Shown in pieces: positions 14,656 through 23,572 of a stretch of DNA of 26,868 nt. Under the pieces are notes generated by a model. That model was not told where the DNA came from and made no database searches. It was given only the letters and a program-made list of their open reading frames with translations. The stretch is from contig CALCVH010000177.1 of assembly GCA_937907585.1 (NCBI GenBank), forward strand, positions 1 through 26,868, read 5' to 3'. Positions within the stretch are counted from its first letter, which is position 1. Each line of letters opens with the position of its first letter. Both the position numbers and the translations under genes were made by a program. This DNA comes from an uncultured Bacillota bacterium (GTDB taxonomy: Bacteria; Bacillota_I; Bacilli_A; Izemoplasmatales; UBA1188).

Positions 14656-16851
14656 CTAGTTCTCCTGTAATGATTTCCTTACGGTATTCTTGAACATTCT
14701 TCTTGTGAAGAGTAATGATAATAAGAAATTAATTAAAAGTATAACGAATAGTAACAATAGGAAATCACCAAACGTTATTGCTGATATTACAGAGTGGAAG
14801 GTTCCTTTTGTAAACATCTTAAGAGCTATAAATAGTATCACAATGAATAGATAGACAGTTGAACCTATAAATGTAAATTCATATGCGAACATTCTTCTAA
14901 TCTGTTTTTTAGTTGAACCTATAGTTCTTAATATCTCTATATCATCTTTTCTAGATTTAATCGAATGTAACAATACAACATAAATAATTAATATTGACTG
15001 TAAGATAAATGATGATGTCATAAAGAAATATATTCCCTTAACAAGACCAGTAATATCAAATTCAGTCTTAGTGTCAATGCTTGGAATTACGACATTATAT
15101 CCATTAGATATTAGAGTTCTTCTTACATATTCAGCTCTAGATGAATTCTTAAGCATAATTGTAACTTGATAATCTCTATTATTGATGGTGTTTATTAGAT
15201 TATCATAATCAGTTCTATTTAATATAAATGCGTTATAGTTATATCCAATATTAACAGATGAAGATTTATATTTTAATTTTAAATCTAATAATGTACCATA
15301 TAAATCTTGTATTTTTATATCCTGAGGCGTTTCTGATAACCCATTCATACAAGCTTCACCAGCTGATAAATTATCATCTACATATATAGTTAATCCTGTA
15401 GAATATTGATAATAATCAGTGGAACCATCTGGCTTTATTAAAATATTAACAAATTGTGATAAATAATAGTTAAGTGATAATGTCATAAATTCATCATTAT
15501 AAAAATATGCGTACTGTTCCTGGCTCATATTAAATGAAGAACCATCAATAACACCTACTACCGTATATTTTTTATTATTATTACTATCATCATATGTGCT
15601 TATATTAACTTCTTGATTTAAGAATGATTTAAATTCAGAATAATCTTCATTTAAGCTATCTCTTGTGACAGTTATTACTATCTCGCTATCACTATTTGGA
15701 AGTCTACCCGCTACTAAATCTCTTTCTTTTATATGAGATGCGCTATTAACGAAATTGTTTATATAGAAATCTTCTCCACTATTAGCGTCATATTTATAAA
15801 GTCCAGCGTAATAGTCAAGAATCATATCTTTTTTAACAATATAATCAGTTGATGATAATGATTCTAAATATTCAAGATCACTATTAGATAAAACCGATTT
15901 ATCTTTTTTATTCACAACCATTCTATATGGATCAGTATTAGCGAATCTTAATGATAAGCTAACATTTGATTCTCTTGATAGATTCCTATATGCGCCTAAC
16001 GCAACTAGGAAGTATAATCCCATCAACAATATTACAAAATAATAGAATATAGATCTTTTTGGTGATGAAAATAGATCAGTTAAAGATAATCCGATAATAC
16101 CACTTTCTTTTACTTTTGGCTTTTCATTATCGAATGTAACTTCCTCAGTTGGAGTTTCTTCTTCGATTACATCTTTCTTAAGAAGTCTATCCTCTTTAAT
16201 TTCACCATCATAAACTCTGATTATTCTAGTAGCGTAATCGCTAACTTCATTAAAATCATGAGTAACAATTAAAACTAGTTTATCTTTAGATACTTCATGT
16301 AATAGTTCAATTATTTCCTTGCTGGAATTGCTATCTAGGTTTCCAGTTGGCTCATCCGCAGCGATTATCATTGGATCTTTTGATAAAGCTCTCGCAATAA
16401 CGACTCTCTGTTTTTCTCCACCTGAAAGTTTAGATGCTTTAGTCCTCATTCTATGAGATAATCCAACTCTATTAATGAGTTCAATAGCTTTCTTTTTTCT
16501 TTCTTCTTTAGGAACGCCATTAAGCATTAACGCAACTTCAACGTTCTTATAAACGCTATAAGAATCGATGATGTTGTAGTTTTGGAATATGAATCCAACA
16601 TATTTATTTCTATAGTTTTCTAAATCTTCTATAGAAAAATAAGATGTCTCTTCATTAAATACATACATCTCTCCTTCTTCATATGTATCTATTCCTGATA
16701 ATATGTTTAAAAGAGTTGATTTACCGCTACCTGATTCACCAGTTATAGCGACAAATTCACCTCTTTTTAACTCAAGATTAACTTTTCTAATACCAATAGA
16801 TACATTGCTTCCAGAAGAATATATTTTTCCTACATTCTCTAACTTAAGCAT
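14656..16851 (-). CDS. ABC ATPase fused to FtsX/MacB-type permease (first copy)
   Basis: 731 aa, same layout as the next gene. The ATPase domain has Walker A GESGSGKST (38-46), FQNYN Q-loop, LSGGEKQ signature (142-148), AADE Walker B and H-loop His198. The permease part has helix 1 near 270-290 (FYYFVILLMGLYFLVALGA), a large extracellular domain, and three C-terminal helices with the FtsX motif KDDIEILRTIGSTKKQIRRM. Both copies keep all ATPase residues, so a heterodimer with two competent sites is expected. The extracellular domains are clearly different between copies. RBS AGGAGA is present; the gene is 10 bp from methionine aminopeptidase, so they share a transcript. No two-component system is nearby. 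Confidence 0.92.
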   Translation of the reverse strand: MLKLENVGKIYSSGSNVSIGIRKVNLELKRGEFVAITGESGSGKSTLLNILSGIDTYEEGEMYVFNEETSYFSIEDLENYRNKYVGFIFQNYNIIDSYSVYKNVEVALMLNGVPKEERKKKAIELINRVGLSHRMRTKASKLSGGEKQRVVIARALSKDPMIIAADEPTGNLDSNSSKEIIELLHEVSKDKLVLIVTHDFNEVSDYATRIIRVYDGEIKEDRLLKKDVIEEETPTEEVTFDNEKPKVKESGIIGLSLTDLFSSPKRSIFYYFVILLMGLYFLVALGAYRNLSRESNVSLSLRFANTDPYRMVVNKKDKSVLSNSDLEYLESLSSTDYIVKKDMILDYYAGLYKYDANSGEDFYINNFVNSASHIKERDLVAGRLPNSDSEIVITVTRDSLNEDYSEFKSFLNQEVNISTYDDSNNNKKYTVVGVIDGSSFNMSQEQYAYFYNDEFMTLSLNYYLSQFVNILIKPDGSTDYYQYSTGLTIYVDDNLSAGEACMNGLSETPQDIKIQDLYGTLLDLKLKYKSSSVNIGYNYNAFILNRTDYDNLINTINNRDYQVTIMLKNSSRAEYVRRTLISNGYNVVIPSIDTKTEFDITGLVKGIYFFMTSSFILQSILIIYVVLLHSIKSRKDDIEILRTIGSTKKQIRRMFAYEFTFIGSTVYLFIVILFIALKMFTKGTFHSVISAITFGDFLLLLFVILLINFLLSLLFTRRMFKNTVRKSLQEN

Positions 16852-16861
16852 TATAATCTCC

Positions 16862-17737
16862 TTAATCTGCGAGTATTTCTACACCACTTTCAGTTACCAC
16901 AAGTGTATGTTCCCATTGCGCAGATAATTTTTTATCTTTTGTTCTAACCGTCCAACCATCTTTAGGATCTAAAGTGATAAATCTTAATCCTTCATTGATC
17001 ATAGGTTCAATTGTAAATACCATGCCTGGTACTATTGTATATGTTTGTTCTTTTATTGGATAATGTAATACAAATGGGTCTTCATGCATAGATAGTCCTA
17101 CTCCATGACCACAGTATTCTCTAACTACACTAAATCCATTCTTTCTTGCGTGCTGTTCTATTATTCTACCTAAATCATTTAAAGTTGTTTCCCATGGAAC
17201 AATAGCTTTTATCGCAAGCTCTAAGCATTCCTTAGTCACTCTAACTAATTTTTGTGCGATAGGTTTAACTTCTCCAATCATATACATTCTTGATGCATCA
17301 GCGTAGTATCCTTTATATACAGATGTCGCATCAACATTTATGATATCCCCTTCATTTAAGATATCATAATCAGATGGTATACCATGACATACTACATCAT
17401 TTTTAGATGTACAAATATGTTTTGGATATCCTTCATAATGGAAGTCAGCACTTTCAGCGTCATGTTCTTTTAAGAACTTAGCACAGATTCTATCGATTTC
17501 TTCAGTAGTCATCCTAGCGTGAATAGATTCACCAATAATATCTAAAAGTCCATTATTAACTATTCCTGCTTGTCTAATTCCTTCAATCTGTTTTTCATTC
17601 TTTATCATTGAATGAGGCGGCACTAATCTGCCTAAGCTTCTTAATATTTCGCATTTCTGATCGAATCCCTTATGACAATCTTTATAGTATTTACCTGATT
17701 TGCACCAACAGTATTCGCTGTCTTTATATACTCTCAT
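16862..17737 (-). CDS. map: type I methionine aminopeptidase with SEC-C-like N-terminus
   Basis: 291 aa. Removes initiator Met from new proteins. The N-terminal 30 residues contain a zinc-binding C-x-C-x8-C-H pattern (Cys10, Cys12, Cys21, His22) of SEC-C type, then the pita-bread fold. Catalytic residues are visible: His118 (VCHGIP), Asp136 and Asp147 (INVDAT, YYADASR), His211 (CGHGVGLSMHEDP), Glu244 (FTIEPM) and Glu276 (QWEHTLVV). The ATG directly abuts the upstream stop (TAAATG). The gene sits between a histidine phosphatase and the ABC pair. The SEC-C-like extension occurs in several Firmicute enzymes and probably aids ribosome or partner binding. Confidence 0.95.
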   Translation of the reverse strand: MRVYKDSEYCWCKSGKYYKDCHKGFDQKCEILRSLGRLVPPHSMIKNEKQIEGIRQAGIVNNGLLDIIGESIHARMTTEEIDRICAKFLKEHDAESADFHYEGYPKHICTSKNDVVCHGIPSDYDILNEGDIINVDATSVYKGYYADASRMYMIGEVKPIAQKLVRVTKECLELAIKAIVPWETTLNDLGRIIEQHARKNGFSVVREYCGHGVGLSMHEDPFVLHYPIKEQTYTIVPGMVFTIEPMINEGLRFITLDPKDGWTVRTKDKKLSAQWEHTLVVTESGVEILAD

Positions 17738-18313
17738 TTAATTCACCAACTTTCTATTACAGTAACTAATACTAAGTTTATTATCTTTATATTCTAAACA
17801 ATTTAAAGACAGATTTTCTAATTTTAAATCATAGGATAAAGAATCATCAATTGACATCATAATAGATTTTATTACATGAGCGTGTGTCACTATTAATATA
17901 TTTTCTTTATCACTAGATTCTTTTATTATATAATCAATTGCGTCTCTAGTTCTTTTAACTATATCTTTTCTTTTTTCTAGTCCAGGAACATCTTCAGCCT
18001 TTATTCTATCATATATCATAGTAGATAAAGACTCTCCTTCAATTGAGCCAAACTCTCTTTCAATTAATCCATCTACTATTTTATAATCACTATTTATTTT
18101 AAGTTCTTCCAACACTATTTCTAAAGTTTCTCTCGCTCTAGTTAAGGGACTAGAATAAAAAGAATCGAATGGAATATTTAGTTTCTTTAATTCTTTAGCC
18201 ATCATATGAGCTTCATCAATACCTAGCGGAGATAAAGGATAATCTTTTCTTCCCTGTATATGATAATATTCATTTTCTTTAGTTTTAGAGTGTCTAAGTA
18301 GATAAATTTTCAT
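17738..18313 (-). CDS. histidine phosphatase family protein
   Basis: 191 aa. Phosphoglycerate-mutase-like fold with phosphohistidine chemistry. Motifs: LLRHSKT with nucleophile His8 (RHS rather than the usual RHG), SSPLTRARET with the phosphate-binding arginines, EREFGSIEG with acid Glu, and VTHAHVIKS with His144. The substrate is unknown; the short length and lack of the mutase insert suggest a phosphatase (alpha-ribazole or sugar phosphatase type), not a glycolytic mutase. The start must be the ATG at 18313 because RHS follows at residue 7. There is no RBS, and an extended -10 box places initiation on that ATG. It heads the map/ABC operon. Confidence 0.9.
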   Translation of the reverse strand: MKIYLLRHSKTKENEYYHIQGRKDYPLSPLGIDEAHMMAKELKKLNIPFDSFYSSPLTRARETLEIVLEELKINSDYKIVDGLIEREFGSIEGESLSTMIYDRIKAEDVPGLEKRKDIVKRTRDAIDYIIKESSDKENILIVTHAHVIKSIMMSIDDSLSYDLKLENLSLNCLEYKDNKLSISYCNRKLVN

Positions 18314-18319
18314 ACAATT

Positions 18320-18328
18320 ATTATATCA
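18320..18328 (-). promoter_or_regulatory. extended -10 promoter giving a leaderless mRNA
   Basis: On the minus strand TGATATAAT (18320-18328) is a perfect extended -10. Exactly six bases separate it from the ATG, so the A of the ATG is the expected +1. No good -35 (TATCTA at 17 bp) and no Shine-Dalgarno are present. Confidence 0.6.
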
Positions 18329-18398
18329 TAATAATTTAATAATAGATAATTATCACACTTACTTAAGAGTATTGAAAAGAAAGTTTGAAAATATAAAA

Positions 18399-18425
18399 AA
18401 TCACTATTCATTAATTGTAGTGATT
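18399..18425 (-). terminator. terminator after the GlpB-like gene
   Basis: AATCACTA (18399-18406) and TAGTGATT (18418-18425) form an 8-bp stem with an 11-base loop, followed on the minus strand by TTTTATATTTT. The stem lies next to the stop codon at 18428. Confidence 0.8.
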
Positions 18426-18427
18426 AT

Positions 18428-19633
18428 TTATTCAATCGAAACTAATATTTCACTATTCTCATCTAACTTCAAATTAGACATATCAACATTTATCTTAAGT
18501 GGTTTAGTAATAGATTCAAAATTAGTTATAGGTTTTTCTATTTTTAATTCATTATTCACAAATATTTTAAATTTTCTATTCTCAATATTATCCAAATATT
18601 CATCTATAGTAATAAAGAATTTGATATCGTTTAAAGGAAGATTTAAATCTAACATTTGTATAGATAAATATTTGATATTCAATGATTTTTTAATATTGAT
18701 TAATTTTCTATTAGTTAATCTATATTTAGATGCGTTAATAGATGTATAATCTGTTAATTCAATCATATCCATTAAATCTAATCCTACAAAACAGGTATCT
18801 CCAATAACATATAACCCGTTTATTATAGATTCATAGGATTGATCTACTTTATATACATTAGTTTCATTATCAATTAACATTTTTCTTAATTTAATATTAG
18901 GTCTTAATGAGTCCATAAAAATTAGAGAATCTACATTATTTATAATCTCTTCTTCACTATTAGACACAACTAAAATAGAATCTAATTTTGATTCACCTAC
19001 CACTTCTTTAATATCGCATTTTTCATGTATTATGACATTCTTGCTGACAAGTTCTTTTTTATCATAAAGAATAGTTGGAGTAACTAAATGTTTTATATTA
19101 ATACCATTTTCTTTAAAAATATCTAATAGTCCAGTTTTTATATCTCCTAACGTATAAAGAACTGAATCCTTTATAGGACAAATAGAATATTTACCAATAT
19201 ATGTAAATAATTGTTTAATAGTAAATACCTGTGCTTTTTCTATTCCAGACATAAACAAGGAATTCTTTATAGAATTACTTGAACCAGTCGCATCTATAAC
19301 AATTCTACTTTTAACAAACTCAACACCATTTTTACTCACTAAAGTTAATATAAACTGTTCTTTCTCTTTAGTTATTAATGAAGCATATGTAGATGTCATT
19401 ATTTCTACATTTGTTTTATTTAATAGTTCTATTCTTTCATCAATATAATCAATTGATTCTTTAACAGTATTGTATTTTTTAAATATTTGATTATTCTTAT
19501 AGAGTTTATAAAAACCACCTAGTTCTTTACTAGATTCTACCAACAATATATTATCGATATTTTTAGAGGCTTTGATTGCGGCTTCTATTCCAGAAGCCCC
19601 ACCCCCAATTATGACAAGGCTTCTAGTAATCAA
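18428..19633 (-). CDS. FAD-dependent oxidoreductase, GlpB-like partner
   Basis: 401 aa. Rossmann FAD site IIGGGASGIEAA (8-19) and a second one near ATGSSN, plus YVIGDTCF for the second nucleotide-binding motif. In the family I know from GlpA-like operons, a QCIHNGFG-like segment follows ELGG; here it reads ELGGFYKLYKNNQIF, without cysteine. The C-terminal 80 residues are the beta-rich tail common to that family. The start is TTG at 19633, with AAAGGAG upstream; no ATG is near. It overlaps the GlpA-like gene by 11 bases. The two probably form a heteromeric flavoprotein. Electron partner unknown: no CxxC-type DUF1667 gene accompanies it. Confidence 0.85.
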   Translation of the reverse strand: MITRSLVIIGGGASGIEAAIKASKNIDNILLVESSKELGGFYKLYKNNQIFKKYNTVKESIDYIDERIELLNKTNVEIMTSTYASLITKEKEQFILTLVSKNGVEFVKSRIVIDATGSSNSIKNSLFMSGIEKAQVFTIKQLFTYIGKYSICPIKDSVLYTLGDIKTGLLDIFKENGINIKHLVTPTILYDKKELVSKNVIIHEKCDIKEVVGESKLDSILVVSNSEEEIINNVDSLIFMDSLRPNIKLRKMLIDNETNVYKVDQSYESIINGLYVIGDTCFVGLDLMDMIELTDYTSINASKYRLTNRKLINIKKSLNIKYLSIQMLDLNLPLNDIKFFITIDEYLDNIENRKFKIFVNNELKIEKPITNFESITKPLKINVDMSNLKLDENSEILVSIE

Positions 19634-21386
19634 TTTCTTTTTCTCCTTTTATTTCGTCATTTAAAATAATTGAATCAATAGTATTTTTCCTTATTTTATT
19701 GATTTCGATTCTTTTATTTTTCGCTAATATATCAAAAATAATAGGTTCATCATCTAAAAGATTTGAATCAGTATCTAAAGATAATCTTCTCTTTATTTGA
19801 TCTATCGTTGATATATTTATTTTAGAATTACATACATCTAGTATTTCACCTAATGAAATCTCTTCATCCTTAATTAATATTTCACCATAACTAGGGTTGT
19901 TTTTGATTAGTTTATCTCTTAAAGTGATAGGATAATTCTTTAATCTTTTTATAGATTTTTGATGAGATGAATAGAGTTTATTATTCTTAATCTCTAATCC
20001 TAGGTTTTTTAATTGTTCAATAGTCCATTGCGCAACATCTTCTGAAACTGGGTGCGCTAAAACAATTGATGATTCATCAAATCCGCACGCTTCTATTATA
20101 TTCTTTGTGATTATTCCTTTTCTAACCACAACATCATTTTCATATGTATTAGAATGAACAAATGAATAGTATCTCTTTATTCTTTCCTTAACCAGTTTAT
20201 TCTGTATGTTGTATACGATTCTAGAAAGATATTTTATATCGTTATAATCAAATTTATTTACACCATTAGTAGATAATTTTACTTTAGATTCAAATACTAT
20301 TTCGTTATATACATTTAAAGATAAGTTCTCATTTTTAATTAAGAATTCATGATCATTTTTTAAAGTCTTAGATATACCTTTAACAGGTTTATAATATATT
20401 TCGCCACTTTTATCATCAAAGTTCATAAATGGTGATTTAGATATAATGCCTACAGATTTATCTTTAAATGGATTATCATATACAATAACATTTCGTTTTT
20501 CTTTTAGAATCGTGAATGTTCGATCATTCGCTAGTTCCGCTATTTTATCAGAGTTAATTCCACTTGCGTTTATGACTATTTTTGGATATATCTTTCCTTT
20601 ATTTGTATGAACGCATTTAATAATATTGTTTTCTATATCCATATCAAAACAGTATGTGTTTAGTGAAATAACGCCACCATTAGATATGGCGTTTTCTCCT
20701 AATTGGCTCACATACTTAAACGAATCAGTAACGAATGCGTTTGAGAATCTGACAGATGCCTTATATGGATTAAGTTCATTTCTTTTATGATTTACATAGA
20801 ATCTAATGTTGGTCAGTTTCTTATTGTATGCGCTATTATACATAAAAGGATATATTATTCTTTCATAATAATATTTAAAATATATCTTCTCTTCTATTTT
20901 CTTATAAGGAACTTCTAAATCATCTAAATCCTTTTGTAGGTATTTTAGTCCTCTAGAATAATAACTATATTTTTTAGTTCTCTTATCAATATCTACGCCA
21001 CTATGAACAATACCTGGATTTTTACCACTGCTCATTAAGCCGATATCAGATTCTTTTTCAATTAGTAAAGAATGTAATTTATATTTTGATAATTCTCTTA
21101 AAATAGCGCATCCTATTACGCCACCACCTATAATTAAAACATCAACAGATAATCCATGTAAGGAATAGTCATCAATCTCTTTTTTATTCTCTTCTATTTC
21201 TTTAGTATAGACTATATTATTGACAACGCCTAAATGATCTAACGTTACGGCTTCTTTACCAGCTTTTACTATTAGATCATAATCACTAGACTTGCCTTCT
21301 AAATATACGCACATATTCTTTTCGTACGCTACAAAAGATGGGTCTAATTTTTTAATTGTCCTGTCGATTCTTTTGATGTTAGACAT
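19623..21386 (-). CDS. GlpA-like FAD-dependent dehydrogenase with cysteine-less BFD-type domain
   Basis: 587 aa. An N-terminal segment of about 80 residues has a BON-like pattern (VYLEGKSSDYD, GVVNNIVY). The DAO-type FAD site follows (VDVLIIGGGVIGCAILREL at 81-99; GIVHSGVD at 125-132), then substrate and cap regions. The C-terminal region from about 497 (YGEILIKDEEISLGEIL, then TIDQIKRR) aligns with the BFD/[2Fe-2S] domain of GlpA-like proteins, but the two ligands of the usual C-R-C motif are Ile505 and Asp507, and the downstream C-Q-G-G-F-C motif is absent. Substrate could be glycerol-3-phosphate or another hydroxy acid; the glycerate kinase neighbour, whose stop overlaps this start (TAATG), suggests glycerate-related chemistry. 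That is inference. Confidence 0.85.
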   Translation of the reverse strand: MSNIKRIDRTIKKLDPSFVAYEKNMCVYLEGKSSDYDLIVKAGKEAVTLDHLGVVNNIVYTKEIEENKKEIDDYSLHGLSVDVLIIGGGVIGCAILRELSKYKLHSLLIEKESDIGLMSSGKNPGIVHSGVDIDKRTKKYSYYSRGLKYLQKDLDDLEVPYKKIEEKIYFKYYYERIIYPFMYNSAYNKKLTNIRFYVNHKRNELNPYKASVRFSNAFVTDSFKYVSQLGENAISNGGVISLNTYCFDMDIENNIIKCVHTNKGKIYPKIVINASGINSDKIAELANDRTFTILKEKRNVIVYDNPFKDKSVGIISKSPFMNFDDKSGEIYYKPVKGISKTLKNDHEFLIKNENLSLNVYNEIVFESKVKLSTNGVNKFDYNDIKYLSRIVYNIQNKLVKERIKRYYSFVHSNTYENDVVVRKGIITKNIIEACGFDESSIVLAHPVSEDVAQWTIEQLKNLGLEIKNNKLYSSHQKSIKRLKNYPITLRDKLIKNNPSYGEILIKDEEISLGEILDVCNSKINISTIDQIKRRLSLDTDSNLLDDEPIIFDILAKNKRIEINKIRKNTIDSIILNDEIKGEKEIDY

Positions 21387-22525
21387 TATTCAATCTCATT
21401 TTTTAGTTCATCAAAACATTTATTGATAGTTTTAATATAGTTTTCTTTAGCTTTTATTTTTAATTCGTCTATCGATAATTCTTTATCGGTAGTTGAATAC
21501 ATTTTATAAATAGATTTATTTTTAGTCACTTTTTTATTTGTTTTATCAATTGAGCCAGCCACTACAACTATTTTAGCATTTTTATTATAAGTATCTCTAT
21601 ATTTAATAATTCCGCTTATAACTTTACCATTTAGTGACTCATTATCAAATCTACCTTCGCCTGTAAAAATATAATCCGCATTTATAATATCATCTTTAAA
21701 ATTAACTATATCTAAAATAGTATCTATTCCGCTTACTATTTTAGCGTTAAATAAAGCTATTGCGCCAGCGCCAAATGCGCCAGCGGCTCCTCCACCTTTA
21801 ATTTTAGATACATCTTTACCAAAAGTTTTTTTAAATATATTAGATAAGTGTTTTAAACCTAAATCCAATTCATTTATCATATCTGTAGTAGCGCCTTTTT
21901 GTTTAGCGTATACGAAGCTTGCGCCAGATTTTCCATACATCGGATTAAGACAATCGCTTAACAATATAACTTCAACTCCTTTAAGAAGTTTATTTGTTTC
22001 AGTATTATCAATCCTATAGATATCTTTAAGCGACCCACCAGTAGGCGTAAACATTATTAAGTCTTTATTATAGAATTTAGTGCCTAGAGCTTGGCTTGCG
22101 CCACACGCTCCATCATTCGTTGCGCTACCACCTAAGCCAATAAATATTTTCTTTACGTGAAATCTATTTATCGCATCCTTCATCATTTCTCCTACCCCAT
22201 ATGTGGTAGTAATCATAGGATTAAGATTATCAATTAAAGTGATTCCAGCTGCCTGAGCGAGCTCAATATATTGAGTATCACCGCTAATTAAATATCTAGC
22301 ATTAATCTCCTTAAACAAAGGATTTTTAACATTCATATAAACATAATTAGATTTTATTTTTAAATGAATCGCATCTATCGTTCCTTCTCCACCATCAGCG
22401 ACTATATATTTAGATAAATTAGCGTTATGAAAATGCTTCTTGAATTCATTTTCAAAAAGTTCACTTATTTCTTTTGATGAAATTGTTCCTTTAAAAGAAT
22501 CTGATATGATAATAATATTTTTCAT
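21386..22525 (-). CDS. glycerate kinase, GlxK/GarK type
   Basis: 379 aa, full length. ATP-dependent phosphorylation of D-glycerate to 2- or 3-phosphoglycerate (this family usually gives 2-phosphoglycerate). Motifs: SDSFKGTISS (8-17), ADGGEGTIDA (43-52), GLGGSATNDGACG (130-142), KGGGAAGAFGAGA and FTGEGRFDNESLNGK, all intact. The stop overlaps the GlpA-like start by one base (TAATG), so the genes are one operon with glycerate kinase first. The start ATG at 22525 has no Shine-Dalgarno, and an extended -10 box ends six bases upstream, so a leaderless mRNA is predicted. A terminator of the adjacent GH130 operon lies immediately upstream. Confidence 0.93.
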   Translation of the reverse strand: MKNIIIISDSFKGTISSKEISELFENEFKKHFHNANLSKYIVADGGEGTIDAIHLKIKSNYVYMNVKNPLFKEINARYLISGDTQYIELAQAAGITLIDNLNPMITTTYGVGEMMKDAINRFHVKKIFIGLGGSATNDGACGASQALGTKFYNKDLIMFTPTGGSLKDIYRIDNTETNKLLKGVEVILLSDCLNPMYGKSGASFVYAKQKGATTDMINELDLGLKHLSNIFKKTFGKDVSKIKGGGAAGAFGAGAIALFNAKIVSGIDTILDIVNFKDDIINADYIFTGEGRFDNESLNGKVISGIIKYRDTYNKNAKIVVVAGSIDKTNKKVTKNKSIYKMYSTTDKELSIDELKIKAKENYIKTINKCFDELKNEIE

Positions 22526-22531
22526 ATATTT

Positions 22532-22540
22532 ATTTTACCA
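22532..22540 (-). promoter_or_regulatory. extended -10 promoter of the glycerate kinase operon
   Basis: On the minus strand TGGTAAAAT (22532-22540) has the TGn extension and a -10 one base off consensus. Exactly six bases separate it from the ATG, the same geometry as at 18320. No RBS is present. Confidence 0.45.
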
Positions 22541-22560
22541 TAAAATATATTAAAAAATAA

Positions 22561-22580
22561 GAAGACCATTATTGGTCTTC
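22561..22580 (-). terminator. terminator of the GH130/DUF1015 operon
   Basis: GAAGACCA (22561-22568) and TGGTCTTC (22573-22580) form a perfect 8-bp stem around TTAT, followed by TTATTTTTT on the minus strand. It is 24 bp after the GH130 stop. Confidence 0.85.
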
Positions 22581-22603
22581 ATATTAATCATTTTTCGAAT
22601 ATA

Positions 22604-23551
22604 CTATCTACTAAATCTATCTACGAATTCTAGTAATTTGTCAATTGTGGTAAACACTATAGCCATATTAGTATCTGCGACACCATAATATATAGCGACT
22701 TCCCCCAATTCATTAACAAGGGCTGAACAAGGGAAACAGACGTTAGTTGTGAAACCAACTCTTTCATAATCTTTAGTAGGAGTTAGAATATATCTATCAG
22801 CTCTTTTTAATACAATTGATGGATCATTCAAATCAAGTAAAGCTACGCCAACACTATAGTTAAATCCATTACAAGTCGCTTGAACGCCATGATATATTAA
22901 TATCCAACCTTCTTTAGTTTTAATAGGCGCTGGTCCAGCTCCTATTTTTATTCTTTCCCAGAAATTATTACCTAAATGGAAATTCTTCATTAGTAATTTA
23001 TGATTTCCCCAATGAATCAAATCTTCACTTTCACTTAAATAAATATTTCCAAAAGGAGTGTTTCCTGAATCGCTAGGACGAGATAACATTAAATATTTCC
23101 CGTTAATCTTTTCAGGAAATAATACGCCATTTCTATTAAAAGGTAAGAATCCTGTTGGGATCATTTCAAAATATTTAAAGTTAGTAGTCTTAGCGATATA
23201 GATGCTTGGGCCTTCTATATCAGCACAGAATATCACATAATAAATATCATCAATTAGTACTAATCTAGGATCATACGCATATGGATATATAAATCTGGTT
23301 TTATCGTTATTATAGAATTCAATTTCTTTTTCTTCTATTACCCAGTTAACTCCATCACTACTTTTACCTAAATATAAATCTGGTTTACCAGTTTTATCTT
23401 CGCATCTAAAAATTCCTATATATTCATTATCTTTGTATATTACTGCGCTATTACAAATGTGCCAGAAATTACTATTTTCCATATCAAATAATGGATTACC
23501 GCTATAACGCCAAATATATTCATCTTTATTATTAGGTTTTTCAAAAATCAT
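22604..23551 (-). CDS. GH130 family glycoside phosphorylase/hydrolase (short form)
   Basis: 315 aa. Five-bladed beta-propeller of GH130, a family that cleaves beta-mannosides, mostly by phosphorolysis to mannose 1-phosphate. Visible motifs: FRCEDKTGKPDLYLGKSSDG (48-67), YAYDPRLV with the probable general acid Asp94, LFPEKINGKYLMLSRP, KIGAGPAPIKTKEGWILIYHGV (about 207-228) and YYGVADTNMAIV. It has no signal peptide, so it acts in the cytoplasm. The acceptor sugar cannot be read from sequence. It is the last gene of the operon. The AAGGAG lies 15-20 bases upstream, farther than usual. It is clearly different from the other GH130 here, so the two probably have different substrates. Confidence 0.9.
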   Translation of the reverse strand: MIFEKPNNKDEYIWRYSGNPLFDMENSNFWHICNSAVIYKDNEYIGIFRCEDKTGKPDLYLGKSSDGVNWVIEEKEIEFYNNDKTRFIYPYAYDPRLVLIDDIYYVIFCADIEGPSIYIAKTTNFKYFEMIPTGFLPFNRNGVLFPEKINGKYLMLSRPSDSGNTPFGNIYLSESEDLIHWGNHKLLMKNFHLGNNFWERIKIGAGPAPIKTKEGWILIYHGVQATCNGFNYSVGVALLDLNDPSIVLKRADRYILTPTKDYERVGFTTNVCFPCSALVNELGEVAIYYGVADTNMAIVFTTIDKLLEFVDRFSR

Positions 23552-23572
23552 TTTTATAGTTAACTCCTTCTA

